Below are positions 17,104 through 28,127 of a stretch of 64,000 nucleotides of DNA, piece after piece. Location: assembly GCF_003072065.1 (NCBI RefSeq), contig NZ_QCYG01000005.1:124001-188000 (forward strand), read 5' to 3'. Source of the DNA: Thalassorhabdomicrobium marinisediminis. Lineage in GTDB: Bacteria > Pseudomonadota > Alphaproteobacteria > Rhodobacterales > Rhodobacteraceae. Position 1 is the first letter of the stretch. Every line of letters begins with the position of its first letter. A model generated the notes under the pieces. That model made no database searches, was not told the DNA's origin, and saw nothing but the letters and a program-made list of their open reading frames with translations. Both the position numbers and the translations under genes were made by a program.

Positions 17104-17580
17104 TCAAGAGACGGTGTCGCCGCCATCTTCGCGCGCGCCGGGCCCCCAGCGGTCGATCAGACGGTCGCGAATCTGGTCGCGAGTCTGTCGGTAATGGACC
17201 AGACGTTCCTCGCGCGCGTCACCCAGTCCGGTGGGGTCCATGATCGGCCAATATTCCACCGCCACATGGGAATTGCGCGTCAGCTCTTGCGCCATGCGCA
17301 AACTGGCCGGAGACAGCGCCACGATCATGTCGAAGGACGACAGATCGTCGCCCCATTCGACCATCTCGTCGAAGGACCGGCTGCGGTGGCGGCAGATCTC
17401 GACGCCCCATTCCATGCAGACATGCACCGCAAAGCCGTCGATTTCCAGATCGTTCTTCACGCCCGCCGACTGCAGGTAAGTGTCTGTGCCGTAAAGGCTT
17501 TTGGCGATCCCTTCGGCCATGGGCGAGCGTACGGAATTGTGGTCGCAGCAAAACAGGATCGACTGGGGCAGCTTCTCCAC
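17104..17580 (-). CDS. Low-molecular-weight protein-tyrosine-phosphatase family protein
   Basis: A 158-residue protein with the P-loop CDHNSVRSPMAE near the N-terminus (Cys12 and Arg18 in C-x5-R-S) and a DPTGLGD segment near residue 116 that supplies the general acid Asp. The fold is shared by small tyrosine phosphatases and thioredoxin-coupled arsenate reductases; no clear resolving cysteine pair is seen, so the phosphatase is favoured. The gene sits between UPF0262 and infA in the conserved block. Confidence 0.85.
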   Translation of the reverse strand: MEKLPQSILFCCDHNSVRSPMAEGIAKSLYGTDTYLQSAGVKNDLEIDGFAVHVCMEWGVEICRHRSRSFDEMVEWGDDLSSFDMIVALSPASLRMAQELTRNSHVAVEYWPIMDPTGLGDAREERLVHYRQTRDQIRDRLIDRWGPGAREDGGDTVS

Positions 17581-17581
17581 C

Positions 17582-18061
17582 TCAGCCCCCGAAATGCAAA
17601 ACGCAAATCAGGGTGAACAGGCGGCGGGCGGTGTCAATGTCGACGCAGGCCTTGCCCTCAAGCCGCTCTTGCAGGATGCGCGCGCCTTCGTTGTGGATGC
17701 CCCGACGGGCCATGTCGATGGTTTCGATCTGGCTGGGGGCGGCGGATTTCACCGCGTCGAAATAGCTTTCGCAGATCTGGAAATAATCCTTCACCACCTG
17801 CCGGAACGGACCAAGGGACAGGTGGAACTCGCCCGCCTGACCGCCCCCCTCTTCCGCGATGGCGAAGACCAGCCGCCGCTCGCGGATCGACAGGGCCAGC
17901 CGGAACGGCCCCTGCGGCACCGCGCGACCCTCGCGCGCGGGCAGCGAAAAGGAATTGTCCTCAAGCAGGTCGAACATGGCGACCTTGCGTTCCTGTTCGA
18001 TCTCGGGCGTGGGGGGCGGCAGGGCTGCGTCGTCAAGCTGGATGTCGATGATCTTCGCCAT
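17582..18061 (-). CDS. UPF0262 family protein
   Basis: A 159-residue soluble protein of unknown function, conserved in Alphaproteobacteria. It opens MAKIIDIQLDD, has QERKVAMFDLLEDNSF in the first third, and GIHNEGARILQERL near the end, all typical of UPF0262. It follows hisD by 4 bp and precedes the phosphatase gene by 1 bp, so it belongs to the same transcript. No catalytic motif is recognised. Confidence 0.9.
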   Translation of the reverse strand: MAKIIDIQLDDAALPPPTPEIEQERKVAMFDLLEDNSFSLPAREGRAVPQGPFRLALSIRERRLVFAIAEEGGGQAGEFHLSLGPFRQVVKDYFQICESYFDAVKSAAPSQIETIDMARRGIHNEGARILQERLEGKACVDIDTARRLFTLICVLHFGG

Positions 18062-18065
18062 GGGG

Positions 18066-19370
18066 CTAATCCTTGTTCAACCGGTCAAGCCGCGCGCGCA
18101 CGCTCAGCCCGTGCGCTTCGAGGCTTTCGGAGATCGCCAGCCGTTCCGCCGCCGGTCCGATCTGTGCCAGCGCTTCGGGGCTCATCCGCGACAGGGTCGT
18201 GCGTTTGAGGAAATCCATCACCGACAGCCCGCTTGAGAACCGCGCCGAGCGCGCCGTGGGCAAGACGTGATTCGGCCCGCCGACGTAGTCGCCAATCGCC
18301 TCGGGCGTCCAGGCGCCGATGAAGATGGCCCCCGCGTGGGTGATCCGCTCGGCCAACGCATCGGCCTCGGCCACGCAAAGCTCAAGGTGTTCCGGCGCGA
18401 TCCGGTCGGACAGGGCCACGGCCTCATCCATGGTGCGCACGGTGATCACCGCGCCGAAATCGCGCCAGCTCGCCCCCGCCACCGCACGACGCTCCAGCGT
18501 TTGCAGCCGCGCTTCGACCGCCTGCGCCACGGCTTGGCCGAAGGCTGCGTCGTCGGTGATCAGGATGCTCTGCGCGCTCTCGTCGTGTTCCGCTTGGGAC
18601 AGCAGGTCCAGCGCGATCCAGTCGGGATCGTTGTCACGGTCCGCAATCACCAGAATCTCCGACGGGCCGGCAATCATGTCGATGCCCACCTTGCCGAAGA
18701 CCCGTCGTTTCGCAGCAGCAACAAAGGCGTTGCCCGGCCCGGTGATCTTGTCCACCGGCGCGATGGTTTCGGTGCCGTAAGCCAAAGCCGCCACCGCCTG
18801 CGCGCCGCCGATGCGGTAGATCTCGTCCACGCCCGCGATGCGCGCCGCCAGCAGCACCAGCGGGTTCACCGCCCCGTCCGGCGTGGGAACCACCATCGCC
18901 AGCCGGTCCACCCCGGCGACCTTGGCGGGCACGGCGTTCATCAACACGCTGCTGGGATAGGTGGCAATGCCGCCGGGCACGTAAAGCCCCGCCGCCGAGA
19001 CCGGCGTCCAGCGCCAGCCGAGCCTGGCCCCCGCCGCGTCTGTCCAGCTTTCATCGTCCGGCATCTGGCGCGCGTGATAAGCGCGAATGCGGTCTGCGGC
19101 GAGCTCAAGCGCCACCCGATCCTCGGCGCTCACCTGCGCGCAATAGCTGTCGATCTCGGCCGCGGTGAACCGCAGGCCGTCCGCGTCAAGCTCAAGCCGG
19201 TCGAACTTCGCCGTCAGCTCAAGCACGGCGCGATCACCCCGCGCGCGCACATCGGCGATGATTTCAGCCACCACCGCGTCCACGTCGGGGCTGTCTTCGC
19301 GTTTGGCGGCCAGCAAGGCGCGGAAGGCCTCTTCGAAACCGGAGTCGGCGCTGTTCAGAAACTGGGCCAT
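18066..19370 (-). CDS. hisD: Histidinol dehydrogenase
   Basis: A 434-residue zinc enzyme that makes the last two NAD-dependent oxidations of histidine synthesis, histidinol to histidine. Seen: YVPGGIATYPSSVLMNAVPA (about residues 130-149), GGAQAVAALAYGTE, the signature GPGNAFVAAAKR, GPSEILVIAD and the zinc and catalytic region DLLSQAEHDESAQS; APEHLEL follows. Length is normal. It is not with other his genes, as usual in Rhodobacterales, where hisD lies downstream of murA. DUF2948 precedes it by 8 bp. Confidence 0.97.
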   Translation of the reverse strand: MAQFLNSADSGFEEAFRALLAAKREDSPDVDAVVAEIIADVRARGDRAVLELTAKFDRLELDADGLRFTAAEIDSYCAQVSAEDRVALELAADRIRAYHARQMPDDESWTDAAGARLGWRWTPVSAAGLYVPGGIATYPSSVLMNAVPAKVAGVDRLAMVVPTPDGAVNPLVLLAARIAGVDEIYRIGGAQAVAALAYGTETIAPVDKITGPGNAFVAAAKRRVFGKVGIDMIAGPSEILVIADRDNDPDWIALDLLSQAEHDESAQSILITDDAAFGQAVAQAVEARLQTLERRAVAGASWRDFGAVITVRTMDEAVALSDRIAPEHLELCVAEADALAERITHAGAIFIGAWTPEAIGDYVGGPNHVLPTARSARFSSGLSVMDFLKRTTLSRMSPEALAQIGPAAERLAISESLEAHGLSVRARLDRLNKD

Positions 19371-19378
19371 CTCAGCGC

Positions 19379-19864
19379 CTACCCCTCATCGTCCGGGTGG
19401 CGCGGCTTGCTGCGCGACGGCGCGACATAGGGGCGGGTCACGTCCTTCAACACGACCTCCAGCGCCTCGACCTCCACGCGGATCGCGCCGTCCCCGGCCA
19501 GCGTGAACTCGACGAACCCGCCCCCGTCCGTGCCCGGAGTGAAGGCAATCGCCAGAATCGACAGCACAAGATCCGCATCCCGCGCGGGCACGCCCTGGCT
19601 TTGCACGTTCATCACGTCCTCGACCACCAGCACCGATTGCACCCGCTCATAGTCGCGCTTGCGGGCCTCGGCCTTGTCTGCGTCTTCCCAGCGGAACCGG
19701 TTGAGCAGGATCGCGAACCGCCGTGCCGACCGGTCCCATTTAACCTCATGCCCGGGAAAGATCGCATCCTGCACAAGGCCGGAGATCACGCCAAGATCAT
19801 CCGCGTCCAGCGCCTTCAGGCGCAGGGGCTGTTCCGCCCCGTCCTCAAACCGTGCATCGCTCAT
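19379..19864 (-). CDS. DUF2948 family protein
   Basis: A 161-residue acidic cytoplasmic protein of unknown function. It has the family pattern [22 protein letters not shown] near the N-terminus and [10 protein letters not shown] in the middle, with [17 protein letters not shown] at the end. The start overlaps the murA stop by ATGA. It is found between murA and hisD in many Rhodobacterales, which supports the call. Confidence 0.88.
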   Translation of the reverse strand: MSDARFEDGAEQPLRLKALDADDLGVISGLVQDAIFPGHEVKWDRSARRFAILLNRFRWEDADKAEARKRDYERVQSVLVVEDVMNVQSQGVPARDADLVLSILAIAFTPGTDGGGFVEFTLAGDGAIRVEVEALEVVLKDVTRPYVAPSRSKPRHPDDEG

Positions 19865-21132
19865 GATCCGGCCACCCGTTCGATATCGGCACCCACGCCG
19901 CCCAGCTTGCCAGCCACATCCTCATAGCCGCGATCAAGGTGATAGACCCGGTTCACCTGCGTCTCGCCCTCCGCCTTGAGGCCGGCGAGGATCAACGACA
20001 CCGAAGCCCGCAGGTCCGTCGCCATCACCGGCGCGCCTTTCATCCGCTCGACCCCCGTCACCCGCGCTGTGCCGCCTTGCACGTCGATATCCGCGCCCAT
20101 GCGCTCAAGCTCGGGGGCATGCATGAAACGATTCTCGAAAATCTTCTCTTCCAGCACCGAGGTGCCATCGGCAAAGCACAACATCGCCATCATCTGCGCC
20201 TGCAGATCGGTCGGAAAGCCGGGGAACGGCTCGGTCGTCACGTCCACCGCCTTGGGCCGGTCGCCCTTGAGCTTGACCTTGAGGCCCGCCTGCGTCTCTT
20301 CCACGGAGACGCCCGCCGCATCGAGCTTCTCGCAGAAGGCGCCCAGCAGCGACACCTTGCCGCCAAGGCACTCGACCTCACCGCCCGCGATCACCGGCGC
20401 CAGCATATAGGTGCCCAGTTCGATCCGGTCGGTGACGACCGGGTGCGTCGCGCCGTGCAGCTTCTCGACGCCCTGAATGGTGATCGTCGGGGTGCCGTCG
20501 CCCTCGATCTGGGCGCCCATCTTGCGCAGACAGGTTGCCAGATCGACGATCTCGGGCTCGCGCGCGGCGTTGTTGATCACGGTCGTGCCTTTGGCCAGCG
20601 TCGCGGCCATCATGATATTCTCGGTGGCGCCCACGCTGGCGAAGGGGAAATCGATGACCGCCCCCTTGAGCTTGCCCCCCTCGGCCTTGGCATGCAGGTA
20701 GCCGTCGCGCAGGTCGATCTGCGCGCCCATCTTGGCCAGTCCGTCGGTGTGGATATCCATGGGCCGCGCGCCGATGGCACACCCGCCGGGCAGCGACACG
20801 ATCGCATGACCCTCGCGGGCCAGCAGCGGCCCCAGCACCAGATTGGACGCCCGCATCTTGCGCACGATGTCATAATCGGCGGTGGTGTTGATCGCGCCGT
20901 GACAACACATCGTCTGCACCTTGCCGTCCTGCAGCGCGGAAATCTCCGCCCCCAGTGATTCGAGAAGGACCGTCATCGTCTTGATGTCCGACAGGCGCGG
21001 CGTGTTGGTCAGCGTCAAAGGCTCATCGCTGAGCAAGGTTGCCGGCATCAGCGTCAGCGCCGCGTTCTTCGCGCCAGCAATCTCGATCTGGCCCGACAGC
21101 GGTCGACCGCCGCGAACGACAATGGAATCCAT
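19861..21132 (-). CDS. murA: UDP-N-acetylglucosamine 1-carboxyvinyltransferase
   Basis: A 423-residue enzyme that transfers enolpyruvate from PEP to UDP-GlcNAc, the first committed step of peptidoglycan synthesis. It starts with the [18 protein letters not shown] signature (residues 14-31) holding the catalytic Lys and Asn, and has the fosfomycin-target Cys118 in [30 protein letters not shown] and the inside-out barrel repeats fit the family. It probably heads the leftward operon. The Cys form predicts fosfomycin sensitivity of the enzyme. Confidence 0.98.
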   Translation of the reverse strand: MDSIVVRGGRPLSGQIEIAGAKNAALTLMPATLLSDEPLTLTNTPRLSDIKTMTVLLESLGAEISALQDGKVQTMCCHGAINTTADYDIVRKMRASNLVLGPLLAREGHAIVSLPGGCAIGARPMDIHTDGLAKMGAQIDLRDGYLHAKAEGGKLKGAVIDFPFASVGATENIMMAATLAKGTTVINNAAREPEIVDLATCLRKMGAQIEGDGTPTITIQGVEKLHGATHPVVTDRIELGTYMLAPVIAGGEVECLGGKVSLLGAFCEKLDAAGVSVEETQAGLKVKLKGDRPKAVDVTTEPFPGFPTDLQAQMMAMLCFADGTSVLEEKIFENRFMHAPELERMGADIDVQGGTARVTGVERMKGAPVMATDLRASVSLILAGLKAEGETQVNRVYHLDRGYEDVAGKLGGVGADIERVAGS

Positions 21133-21135
21133 ATA

Positions 21136-21297
21136 TCAGTCTTTCTGTTCGGCGGAGCTCTCGTCCGCTTGTTTTGTGGCTTCGGCTTGCGATCTTGCCC
21201 GCGCCTGCGCCTTTCGACGCCCCATATTGGCCTTCAGCGCCGCCTTCAGACGCTCTTCCCGCGTGGGGTTCGACTTGGGGTGCGATTTGCTGCTCAT
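21136..21297 (-). CDS. Small conserved basic protein of unknown function
   Basis: A 53-residue highly charged protein starting MSSKSHPKSNPTREERLKAA, with ALKANMGRRKAQARAR and an acidic end. It is predicted to be helical and disordered, without a membrane segment. It lies 3 bp ahead of murA, and this position is common in Rhodobacterales. ATG 21297 was chosen over the upstream in-frame start at 21345 because the extra residues look non-coding. Function is unknown. Confidence 0.7.
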   Translation of the reverse strand: MSSKSHPKSNPTREERLKAALKANMGRRKAQARARSQAEATKQADESSAEQKD

Positions 21298-21381
21298 GCC
21301 GCTTGTTACCCGACAGTGCAAAAACCGTCCAGAGAGGGCTTGCAAGAACCGTCAATTGCGTCTACTTCCCCCGCCATCGGC

Positions 21382-21456
<75 letters not shown>

Positions 21457-21511
21457 TGAATTCCCCCCGACATATCACTACGCACCGGCGGCCCCGGCCC
21501 ACGGGCCCCTG

Positions 21512-21769
21512 TCACATGCGCGGGGGGGCGGGGGTCTTGATCGTCGACAGCACCTCGCCTTGCGTCGTGCAGGTCAGGCGCACCCGTTTGCCGTTATAAA
21601 AGAACGTCAGGCGCATGCGGCCCGCGTCCTCGCCCTCTCCGGTCTCGAAGCGGCTGGTGATCTCTCCGGCGCGCATCAGCGTGGGCACGTCCGCCGGGGC
21701 CACGCCCAGCAGCGGGCCAAGGTCGGCGGCATCCACCACCGGCTGTCCGCGTGTCATGTCGATCTTCAT
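21512..21769 (-). CDS. DUF6522 family protein
   Basis: An 85-residue protein: MKIDMTRGQPVVDAADLGPL at the start, then VPTLMRAGEITSRFETGEGEDAGR and a beta-rich end (RLTFFYNGKRVRLTCTT). ATG 21769 follows AAGGGA; the ATG at 21784 is less well placed. I recognise it as the DUF6522 type that accompanies denitrification genes in Rhodobacteraceae. It is divergent from pseudoazurin and shares the intergenic FNR-type box, 70 bp upstream of its start, so it is probably induced at low oxygen. Function is unknown. Confidence 0.75.
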   Translation of the reverse strand: MKIDMTRGQPVVDAADLGPLLGVAPADVPTLMRAGEITSRFETGEGEDAGRMRLTFFYNGKRVRLTCTTQGEVLSTIKTPAPPRM

Positions 21770-21838
21770 GGCGATTCCCTTCATTTCGCGTGTTTCGCAG
21801 GGTCGCAGCCCTGCCCGGGCGCCGTTTCGGCCCCGTAT

Positions 21839-21852
21839 TTGATCTAGATCAA
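21839..21852. promoter_or_regulatory. FNR/Dnr-type operator
   Basis: TTGATCTAGATCAA is a perfect 14-bp palindrome matching the FNR/NNR/Dnr consensus TTGAT-N4-ATCAA. It lies between the divergent DUF6522 and pseudoazurin genes, 91 bp from the pseudoazurin ATG. Control of the module by oxygen and/or nitric oxide is therefore very likely; which regulator binds cannot be told. Confidence 0.88.
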
Positions 21853-21943
21853 GAATCTTCTTCTCGTTTCTTGCGCAAACGCAAAGTTCGCGCAGCGGCT
21901 TTCGCTATTGTTGGCTCAACAGCAACTCGAAAGGACAAAGAAG

Positions 21944-22375
21944 ATGCTCAAGACACTGACTGCAAGCCTCGCACTGGGCCTCGCGCTGACGGGGGCCGCA
22001 GCGGCCGAGAACTTCGACGTAAAGATGCTCAACCGTGGCGACGACGGCGCCATGGTCTTCGAGCCCGCGTTCCTGCAGCTCGCCCCCGGCGATACGGTGA
22101 CGTTCCTGGCCACCGACCGCGGCCACAACGCCGAGACGGTGCCCGAAATGATCCCCGAGGGGGCCGAAGGCTTCGAGGGCAAGATCAACGAAGAGATCGT
22201 CGTCACCTTCGATCAGGAAGGCCTCTACGGGATCCGCTGCAAGCCGCACTATGCCATGGGCATGGTGATGACGGTCGCCGTGGGCGAGATCGAGGAGGCC
22301 CCCGAAGACTTCCTTGAAGGCCGCATCCCGCGCGGCGCCAAGCAACGCTTCGAAGAACAATTGAACCACTTGTGA
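21944..22375 (+). CDS. Pseudoazurin (blue copper protein)
   Basis: A 143-residue periplasmic electron carrier. A signal peptide ends at about LTGAAAA (residue 21). The type-1 copper ligands are His61, Cys99, His102 and Met107, in GHNAETV and [11 protein letters not shown]; their spacing equals that of characterised pseudoazurins. It donates electrons to copper nitrite reductase, and nirK follows 56 bp downstream. ATG 21944 follows AAGGACAAAGAAG. The FNR-type box upstream indicates low-oxygen or NO-induced expression. Confidence 0.95.
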   Translation: MLKTLTASLALGLALTGAAAAENFDVKMLNRGDDGAMVFEPAFLQLAPGDTVTFLATDRGHNAETVPEMIPEGAEGFEGKINEEIVVTFDQEGLYGIRCKPHYAMGMVMTVAVGEIEEAPEDFLEGRIPRGAKQRFEEQLNHL

Positions 22376-22431
22376 CGCATTCCGGCGGCCTCTCGCGGGG
22401 GGCCGCCCCTTTCCCAGAAAAGGACAAGACC

Positions 22432-23643
22432 ATGACACGACACATCAACCCGGGCCTCATGCCGACCAGCCGCCGCAACATCCTGCGCGGATCGGTCCTT
22501 GCCGGCGCTGCCGCCATGACCGGTGCTGCTGCCCTCGCCACGCCGCGCCGCCAGCCGGTGCCGCAGACGAAGGCGCCCACGGCCCGCTTCATTCAGGCCG
22601 AAGCACAGGCTCAGGTGCAGGCGGCCCCGGTGGATCTGAGCGGCTACACCCGCGTCAAGCAAGAGCTGGTGGCGCCCCCCTTCGCACCCAAGCACGAACA
22701 GGTCGCCACGGGCGGGCCGAAGATTGTCGAAGTGACCATGGACACGACCGAACGCCTGATGGTCGTTGATGAGGACACCGGCGCCAGCATCTGGGCGCTG
22801 ACCTACAACGGCTCGGTCCCCGGACCGCTGATCATCTGCCATGAGGGCGACATGGTCGAGCTGACCCTGCGCAACCCGCACGACAGCATGATGGAGCACA
22901 ACATCGACTTCCACGCCGCGACCGGTGCTTTGGGAGGCGGAGGCCTGACCCACGTCTACCCCGGGGAAGAGACCGTGCTGCGCTGGAAGGCCACGAAAGC
23001 GGGCTGCTTCACCTATCACTGCGCCCCCGGCGGTGCGATGATCCCCTACCACGTCTGCCACGGCATGAACGGCGCGGTCATGGTGCTGCCCCGCGAGGGC
23101 CTGAAGGACGCCGAAGGCAACCCGCTGCGCTACGACAGCATCGCCTACATCGGGGAACAGGACTACTACCTGCCGATGGACGAAATGGGCGACTACAAGA
23201 CCTATACCGCCGCCGGGGACGACTATGCCGACAGCCTTGAGGCGATGCGCACGCTCACGCCCACGCACAGCGTGTTCAACGGCGCGGTCGGCGCCCTGAC
23301 CGGAGAGAATGCCCTGCGCGCCAAAGTGGGCGAGACGGTGCTGATGATCCACAATCAGGCCAACCGCGACAGCCGTCCGCACCTGATCGGCGGCCACGGG
23401 GACTACGTCTGGGAGACATCGTTCACCACACCGCCCCTGAAGGACGTCGAAACATGGTTCGTGCGCGGAGGCACCGCGATGGCGGCGATGTACACCTTCG
23501 AGCAGCCGGGCGTTTACGCCTACGTGAACCACAACCTGATCGAAGCCACCCTGCTGGGTGCGGCCGCACACTTCGTGGTCGAAGGCGACTGGGACAACGA
23601 GTTGATGGAACAGGTCGTCGCCCCCCGCAGCTTCAGCGCATAA
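22432..23643 (+). CDS. nirK: Copper-containing nitrite reductase
   Basis: A 403-residue periplasmic enzyme reducing nitrite to nitric oxide. A Tat-like signal ([18 protein letters not shown]) is at residues 12-29. The two cupredoxin domains hold His156 and His161 ([11 protein letters not shown]), His196-Cys197 (TYHCAPGG), His207 and Met212 (PYHVCHGM): type-1 copper by His156, Cys197, His207, Met212 and type-2 by His161, His196 and a C-terminal His. Start 22432 follows AAAGGACAAG. The loop reads HVCHGM where Alcaligenes-type enzymes have HVVSGM. It is grouped with pseudoazurin and nirV. Confidence 0.97.
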   Translation: MTRHINPGLMPTSRRNILRGSVLAGAAAMTGAAALATPRRQPVPQTKAPTARFIQAEAQAQVQAAPVDLSGYTRVKQELVAPPFAPKHEQVATGGPKIVEVTMDTTERLMVVDEDTGASIWALTYNGSVPGPLIICHEGDMVELTLRNPHDSMMEHNIDFHAATGALGGGGLTHVYPGEETVLRWKATKAGCFTYHCAPGGAMIPYHVCHGMNGAVMVLPREGLKDAEGNPLRYDSIAYIGEQDYYLPMDEMGDYKTYTAAGDDYADSLEAMRTLTPTHSVFNGAVGALTGENALRAKVGETVLMIHNQANRDSRPHLIGGHGDYVWETSFTTPPLKDVETWFVRGGTAMAAMYTFEQPGVYAYVNHNLIEATLLGAAAHFVVEGDWDNELMEQVVAPRSFSA

Positions 23644-23655
23644 GGCAGTGAAGAC

Positions 23656-24411
23656 ATGACATTTGCCATCGCCACAGAACAAGGATCGCCGATTTCTTTG
23701 CGTGTTCGGTTGATCTCATCGGTGGCGGTGGCACTTCTGGTCGGGGTCGCGTTCATACCGCGCGATCCCGACATTTTTTATGCGCCGCAGATGGCCGAAC
23801 GGCCGGTGATCCTGCCCGATGGCGCACGGCTTTACGTCCAGAAATACGAAGTCACCGTGACCGAGTGGAACCGGTGCCACGCCGACGGGGCCTGCACGCT
23901 GGCACTTCAGGTGCCCGCCAACCGCGACGCGACCACCCAGCCCGCAACGGGGCTGTCCTACACAGACGTCAGCGAATATCTCCGCTGGATCAACGCACAG
24001 TCCGACGCGACCTTCCGCCTGCCGTCGCTCCACGAATGGGAATTCATGGCCGCCCCGGTGCTGCCGCCCGAGCCGGACCCGATCTTTACCGATCCAGAGC
24101 TGACCTGGGCCTCGGCCTATCTGGTCGAGCCGCAAACCAAACGCACCCTGCGCCCGCAGGGCAGCTTTGCGACCACAAACGAAGGCATTGTCGATCTGAA
24201 CGGCAGCGTCTGGGAATGGACGCAGGATTGCTACGCGGGCGCCTCGGACGGAGAGATCACGCCCGACCGTTGCCCCGCCTTCTTCGTGGGCGGCGAGCAT
24301 GTGGCCGCGATGTCGTACCTCGTCCGCGACCCCGCCCGCGGCGGCTGCGCCGTCGGCACGCCCCCCGCCCATCTGGGCCTGCGCCTCGTCTCCGACCGAC
24401 CGGTGAACTGA
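23656..24411 (+). CDS. nirV: NirV, formylglycine-generating-enzyme-like protein
   Basis: A 251-residue protein with one N-terminal membrane anchor (residues about 15-35), followed by a SUMF1/FGE-sulfatase fold: YEVTVTEWNRCHADGAC, RLPSLHEWEFMA, then NEGIVDLNGSVWEWTQDCY and a GLRLV end. NirV proteins accompany nirK in many denitrifiers; their role is not settled, possibly in maturation of NirK. It is 12 bp after nirK. It carries Cys residues, but no clear match to the catalytic Cys pair of true FGE was established. Confidence 0.88.
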   Translation: MTFAIATEQGSPISLRVRLISSVAVALLVGVAFIPRDPDIFYAPQMAERPVILPDGARLYVQKYEVTVTEWNRCHADGACTLALQVPANRDATTQPATGLSYTDVSEYLRWINAQSDATFRLPSLHEWEFMAAPVLPPEPDPIFTDPELTWASAYLVEPQTKRTLRPQGSFATTNEGIVDLNGSVWEWTQDCYAGASDGEITPDRCPAFFVGGEHVAAMSYLVRDPARGGCAVGTPPAHLGLRLVSDRPVN

Positions 24412-24478
24412 CGGGCGCGCGGCCTGTGCATCCTTCGTAGAGTGTAACGCCGCTGCTCCCTCTGGCCCGTCGCGCGCG

Positions 24479-25831
<1,353 letters not shown>

Positions 25832-26016
25832 AAGCGTGTACTGGGACAGAGGATGCTGCACGTTGGGTTGCCTTCGGTTTGAGCGGTGCATCCGGCCCCT
25901 GCATGGAACGACGGCGCCAGACACCGGTCGAATACCAGGACAGGCTAATTCATCAAATTGTCAGGAATGCGATGAATAGTGGCAAATTTATGATAATAAG
26001 GCATAAATTCGCGCGT

Positions 26017-26075
26017 CATCGGCGCAGCGCCTGCGCCGATGCGGGGGCTGCGGCACCGCCCCGGCGGGGCGGTGC
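26017..26075. terminator. Two adjacent strong hairpins between kinase and acyl-CoA synthetase genes
   Basis: CATCGGCGCAG-CGC-CTGCGCCGATG (26017-26041) is a perfect 11-bp stem and GCACCGCCCC-GGC-GGGGCGGTGC (26053-26075) a perfect 10-bp stem. Both lie just past the end of the leftward acyl-CoA synthetase gene. Neither has a long T-run, so they may act as a processing or mRNA-stabilising element rather than a simple terminator. The rest of 25832-26088 contains the AT-rich kinase upstream region. Confidence 0.5.
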
Positions 26076-26088
26076 GCTTTGGCGGGGC

Positions 26089-28002
26089 TTACCCCTCTTG
26101 CGTGTCCCAGCGCCAAGGGCGGGTATAGGCGCCCAGCGCGTCGTTGATCTGCGCCTCGGTCACGTCGCCGGTCTTCGACACCTGCGCCACCAGACCCAGC
26201 TTCTTGTCCTCAACCACCGAAGACACCTCGGCTGCCACCTTCGCCTTGGACAAGGCTTCGTTATAGACCCGTTTGATCGCCATCTTGCGCAGGTCGGGCT
26301 TGAAGGTCTTGCCCACGGCCGTCTTCGGCAATTCGTCCATGATTTCAAGGTGTTTGGGATAGGCCGCGCGCTCATGGATATGTTTGCAGGCGAACTCCAT
26401 CAGCGCCGCTTCGGTCACCGTCGCCCCGTCGGTCAGCTCGACATAGGCGGCGGGCACCTCGCCCGCGTGGGCGTCGGGCTGGCCGATGGCTCCAGCAAAG
26501 GCCACCTCGGGGTGACCGGCCAGCGCCTCTTCGATTTCCGCAGGGTCAATGTTGTGCCCGCCCCGGATGATCAGGTCCTTCGCCCGTCCGGTGATCCAAA
26601 GATAGCCGTCCTCGTCAAAGCGGCCCAGATCGCCGGTGCGCAAGTATTGCTGCACATCGCCCAGCGGGGACCCCTCGCCCGGGTAGAACAGGTCGCGATT
26701 CTTAGCCTCTTCGGTGTAGGTGTGGTTGTCGTAAACCCCGGGGGAGCCCACGCAGATTTCGCCCACTTCGCCCGTGGGCATGTCGCGCTGGCTTTCGGGG
26801 TCGATGATGCGCACGTGGGTGTAGGGGAATGGAATCCCGACCGAGCCCACCTTCTTCTCGCCCGAGGGCGGGTTGATCGAGACCAGACAGGTCGCCTCGG
26901 TCAGCCCGTAGCCTTCGCAGATGGTCACGCCGGCCGCACTCTCGAAGCGTTTGTAAAGCTCAAGCGGCAGCGGGGCCGAGCCGCAGAACGCCAGTTGCAG
27001 CGACGAAATATCGGCGTTCACCTTGCGTTGCATCAGCGCCGACATGGCCGTGGGCACGGTGATCACAAAGGTCGCGCGGTGGCGTTCCACCAGCTTCCAG
27101 AAGTTGTCGAACACCCCGTCGCCGCGGTAGCCCTGCGGCGTCGGAAAGACGATCTGCGCGCCCGAGCCAAGGCTGGCCCCCAGCGCCACGATGGTGGCAA
27201 AGACGTGGAACAGCGGCAGCGGCACCATCTGCACGTCTTTTTCGGTGAACAGCAGCCGGTCCCCCAGCCAGGCGTTGTAGATAATGCCCGAATTGCGGTG
27301 CTGTGCGACCTTGGGCATCCCCGTGGTGCCGCCGGTGTGGAAATAAGCCGCGACCCGGTCGCCTGCCGGATCCTCGAACCCCAGCGTGGTCGATTGTTTC
27401 GCGATGGCGCGGTTAAAGTCGATGACTTTCGCACCATGGCTTACCTTCACCTTGGGGCGGATCAGCGGCACGATGTATTTCTTGACCCCGGTCAGATAGC
27501 GCAGCAGGTCCACTTCGACCACGGTCTTGACGTTGGGTGCCAGCTTCACCGCCTCGGCGGCTTTCTGGGCCACGTCCGTCTTGGGGAAGGCGCGCAGCGT
27601 CACCAGAACCTTGGCGTTCGTCTCTTTCAGGATCGCGCCGATCTGGTCGGCGTCCAGCAGCGGATTGATCGGGTTGACGATCCCCGCCACGGCCCCGCCC
27701 AGATAGGTCAGCACGGTTTCGGTGGCGTTGGGCAAAAGGAAGGCCACCACATCGTCGGTGCCCACGCCCAGCTCACGAAACAGGTTCGCCGTCTGCGCCA
27801 CCTTGCCCTGCAACTGCGACCAGGTCAGCGTGTCTTCGGGGTCTTTCTCGCCCGAGAACATCTGGAACGTCACCGCCTTGCGGTCCCCGAACTTGCCCGC
27901 GGTCTGCGACAGTTGCGCCCAGACCGAATGCGGCACGTTCCGCTCGCCCCATGGCTTTTCGTTCTCGATTGCATCGCGGTCGGCTATGGACGCAAAGGTC
28001 AT
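26089..28002 (-). CDS. AMP-binding acyl-CoA synthetase
   Basis: A 637-residue adenylate-forming ligase. The phosphate-binding loop is AYFHTGGTTGMPKVAQH (about residues 212-228), followed by VPLPLFHVFA, YGLTEATCLVS (motif A5), LRTGDLGRFDEDGYLWITGR and the catalytic Lys near the C-terminus (KTAVGKTFKPD). It activates a fatty or related carboxylic acid with ATP and CoA. The length and the FREL/LLPN opening fit the approximately 630-residue acyl-CoA synthetases of Rhodobacterales. Chain length preference is unknown. No neighbour is clearly in the same pathway. Confidence 0.93.
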   Translation of the reverse strand: MTFASIADRDAIENEKPWGERNVPHSVWAQLSQTAGKFGDRKAVTFQMFSGEKDPEDTLTWSQLQGKVAQTANLFRELGVGTDDVVAFLLPNATETVLTYLGGAVAGIVNPINPLLDADQIGAILKETNAKVLVTLRAFPKTDVAQKAAEAVKLAPNVKTVVEVDLLRYLTGVKKYIVPLIRPKVKVSHGAKVIDFNRAIAKQSTTLGFEDPAGDRVAAYFHTGGTTGMPKVAQHRNSGIIYNAWLGDRLLFTEKDVQMVPLPLFHVFATIVALGASLGSGAQIVFPTPQGYRGDGVFDNFWKLVERHRATFVITVPTAMSALMQRKVNADISSLQLAFCGSAPLPLELYKRFESAAGVTICEGYGLTEATCLVSINPPSGEKKVGSVGIPFPYTHVRIIDPESQRDMPTGEVGEICVGSPGVYDNHTYTEEAKNRDLFYPGEGSPLGDVQQYLRTGDLGRFDEDGYLWITGRAKDLIIRGGHNIDPAEIEEALAGHPEVAFAGAIGQPDAHAGEVPAAYVELTDGATVTEAALMEFACKHIHERAAYPKHLEIMDELPKTAVGKTFKPDLRKMAIKRVYNEALSKAKVAAEVSSVVEDKKLGLVAQVSKTGDVTEAQINDALGAYTRPWRWDTQEG

Positions 28003-28127
28003 AACACGATCCTCCCCTTTTGTTATTGCCCGCCATCCCGTGGCGGAGTTCCCTTTTGGGCAGGATGTGGCGGTTTGTCCTGCGGCACAAGCCTGACGCT
28101 ACGAAAAACCGGGCCGGAAACGGCGCG

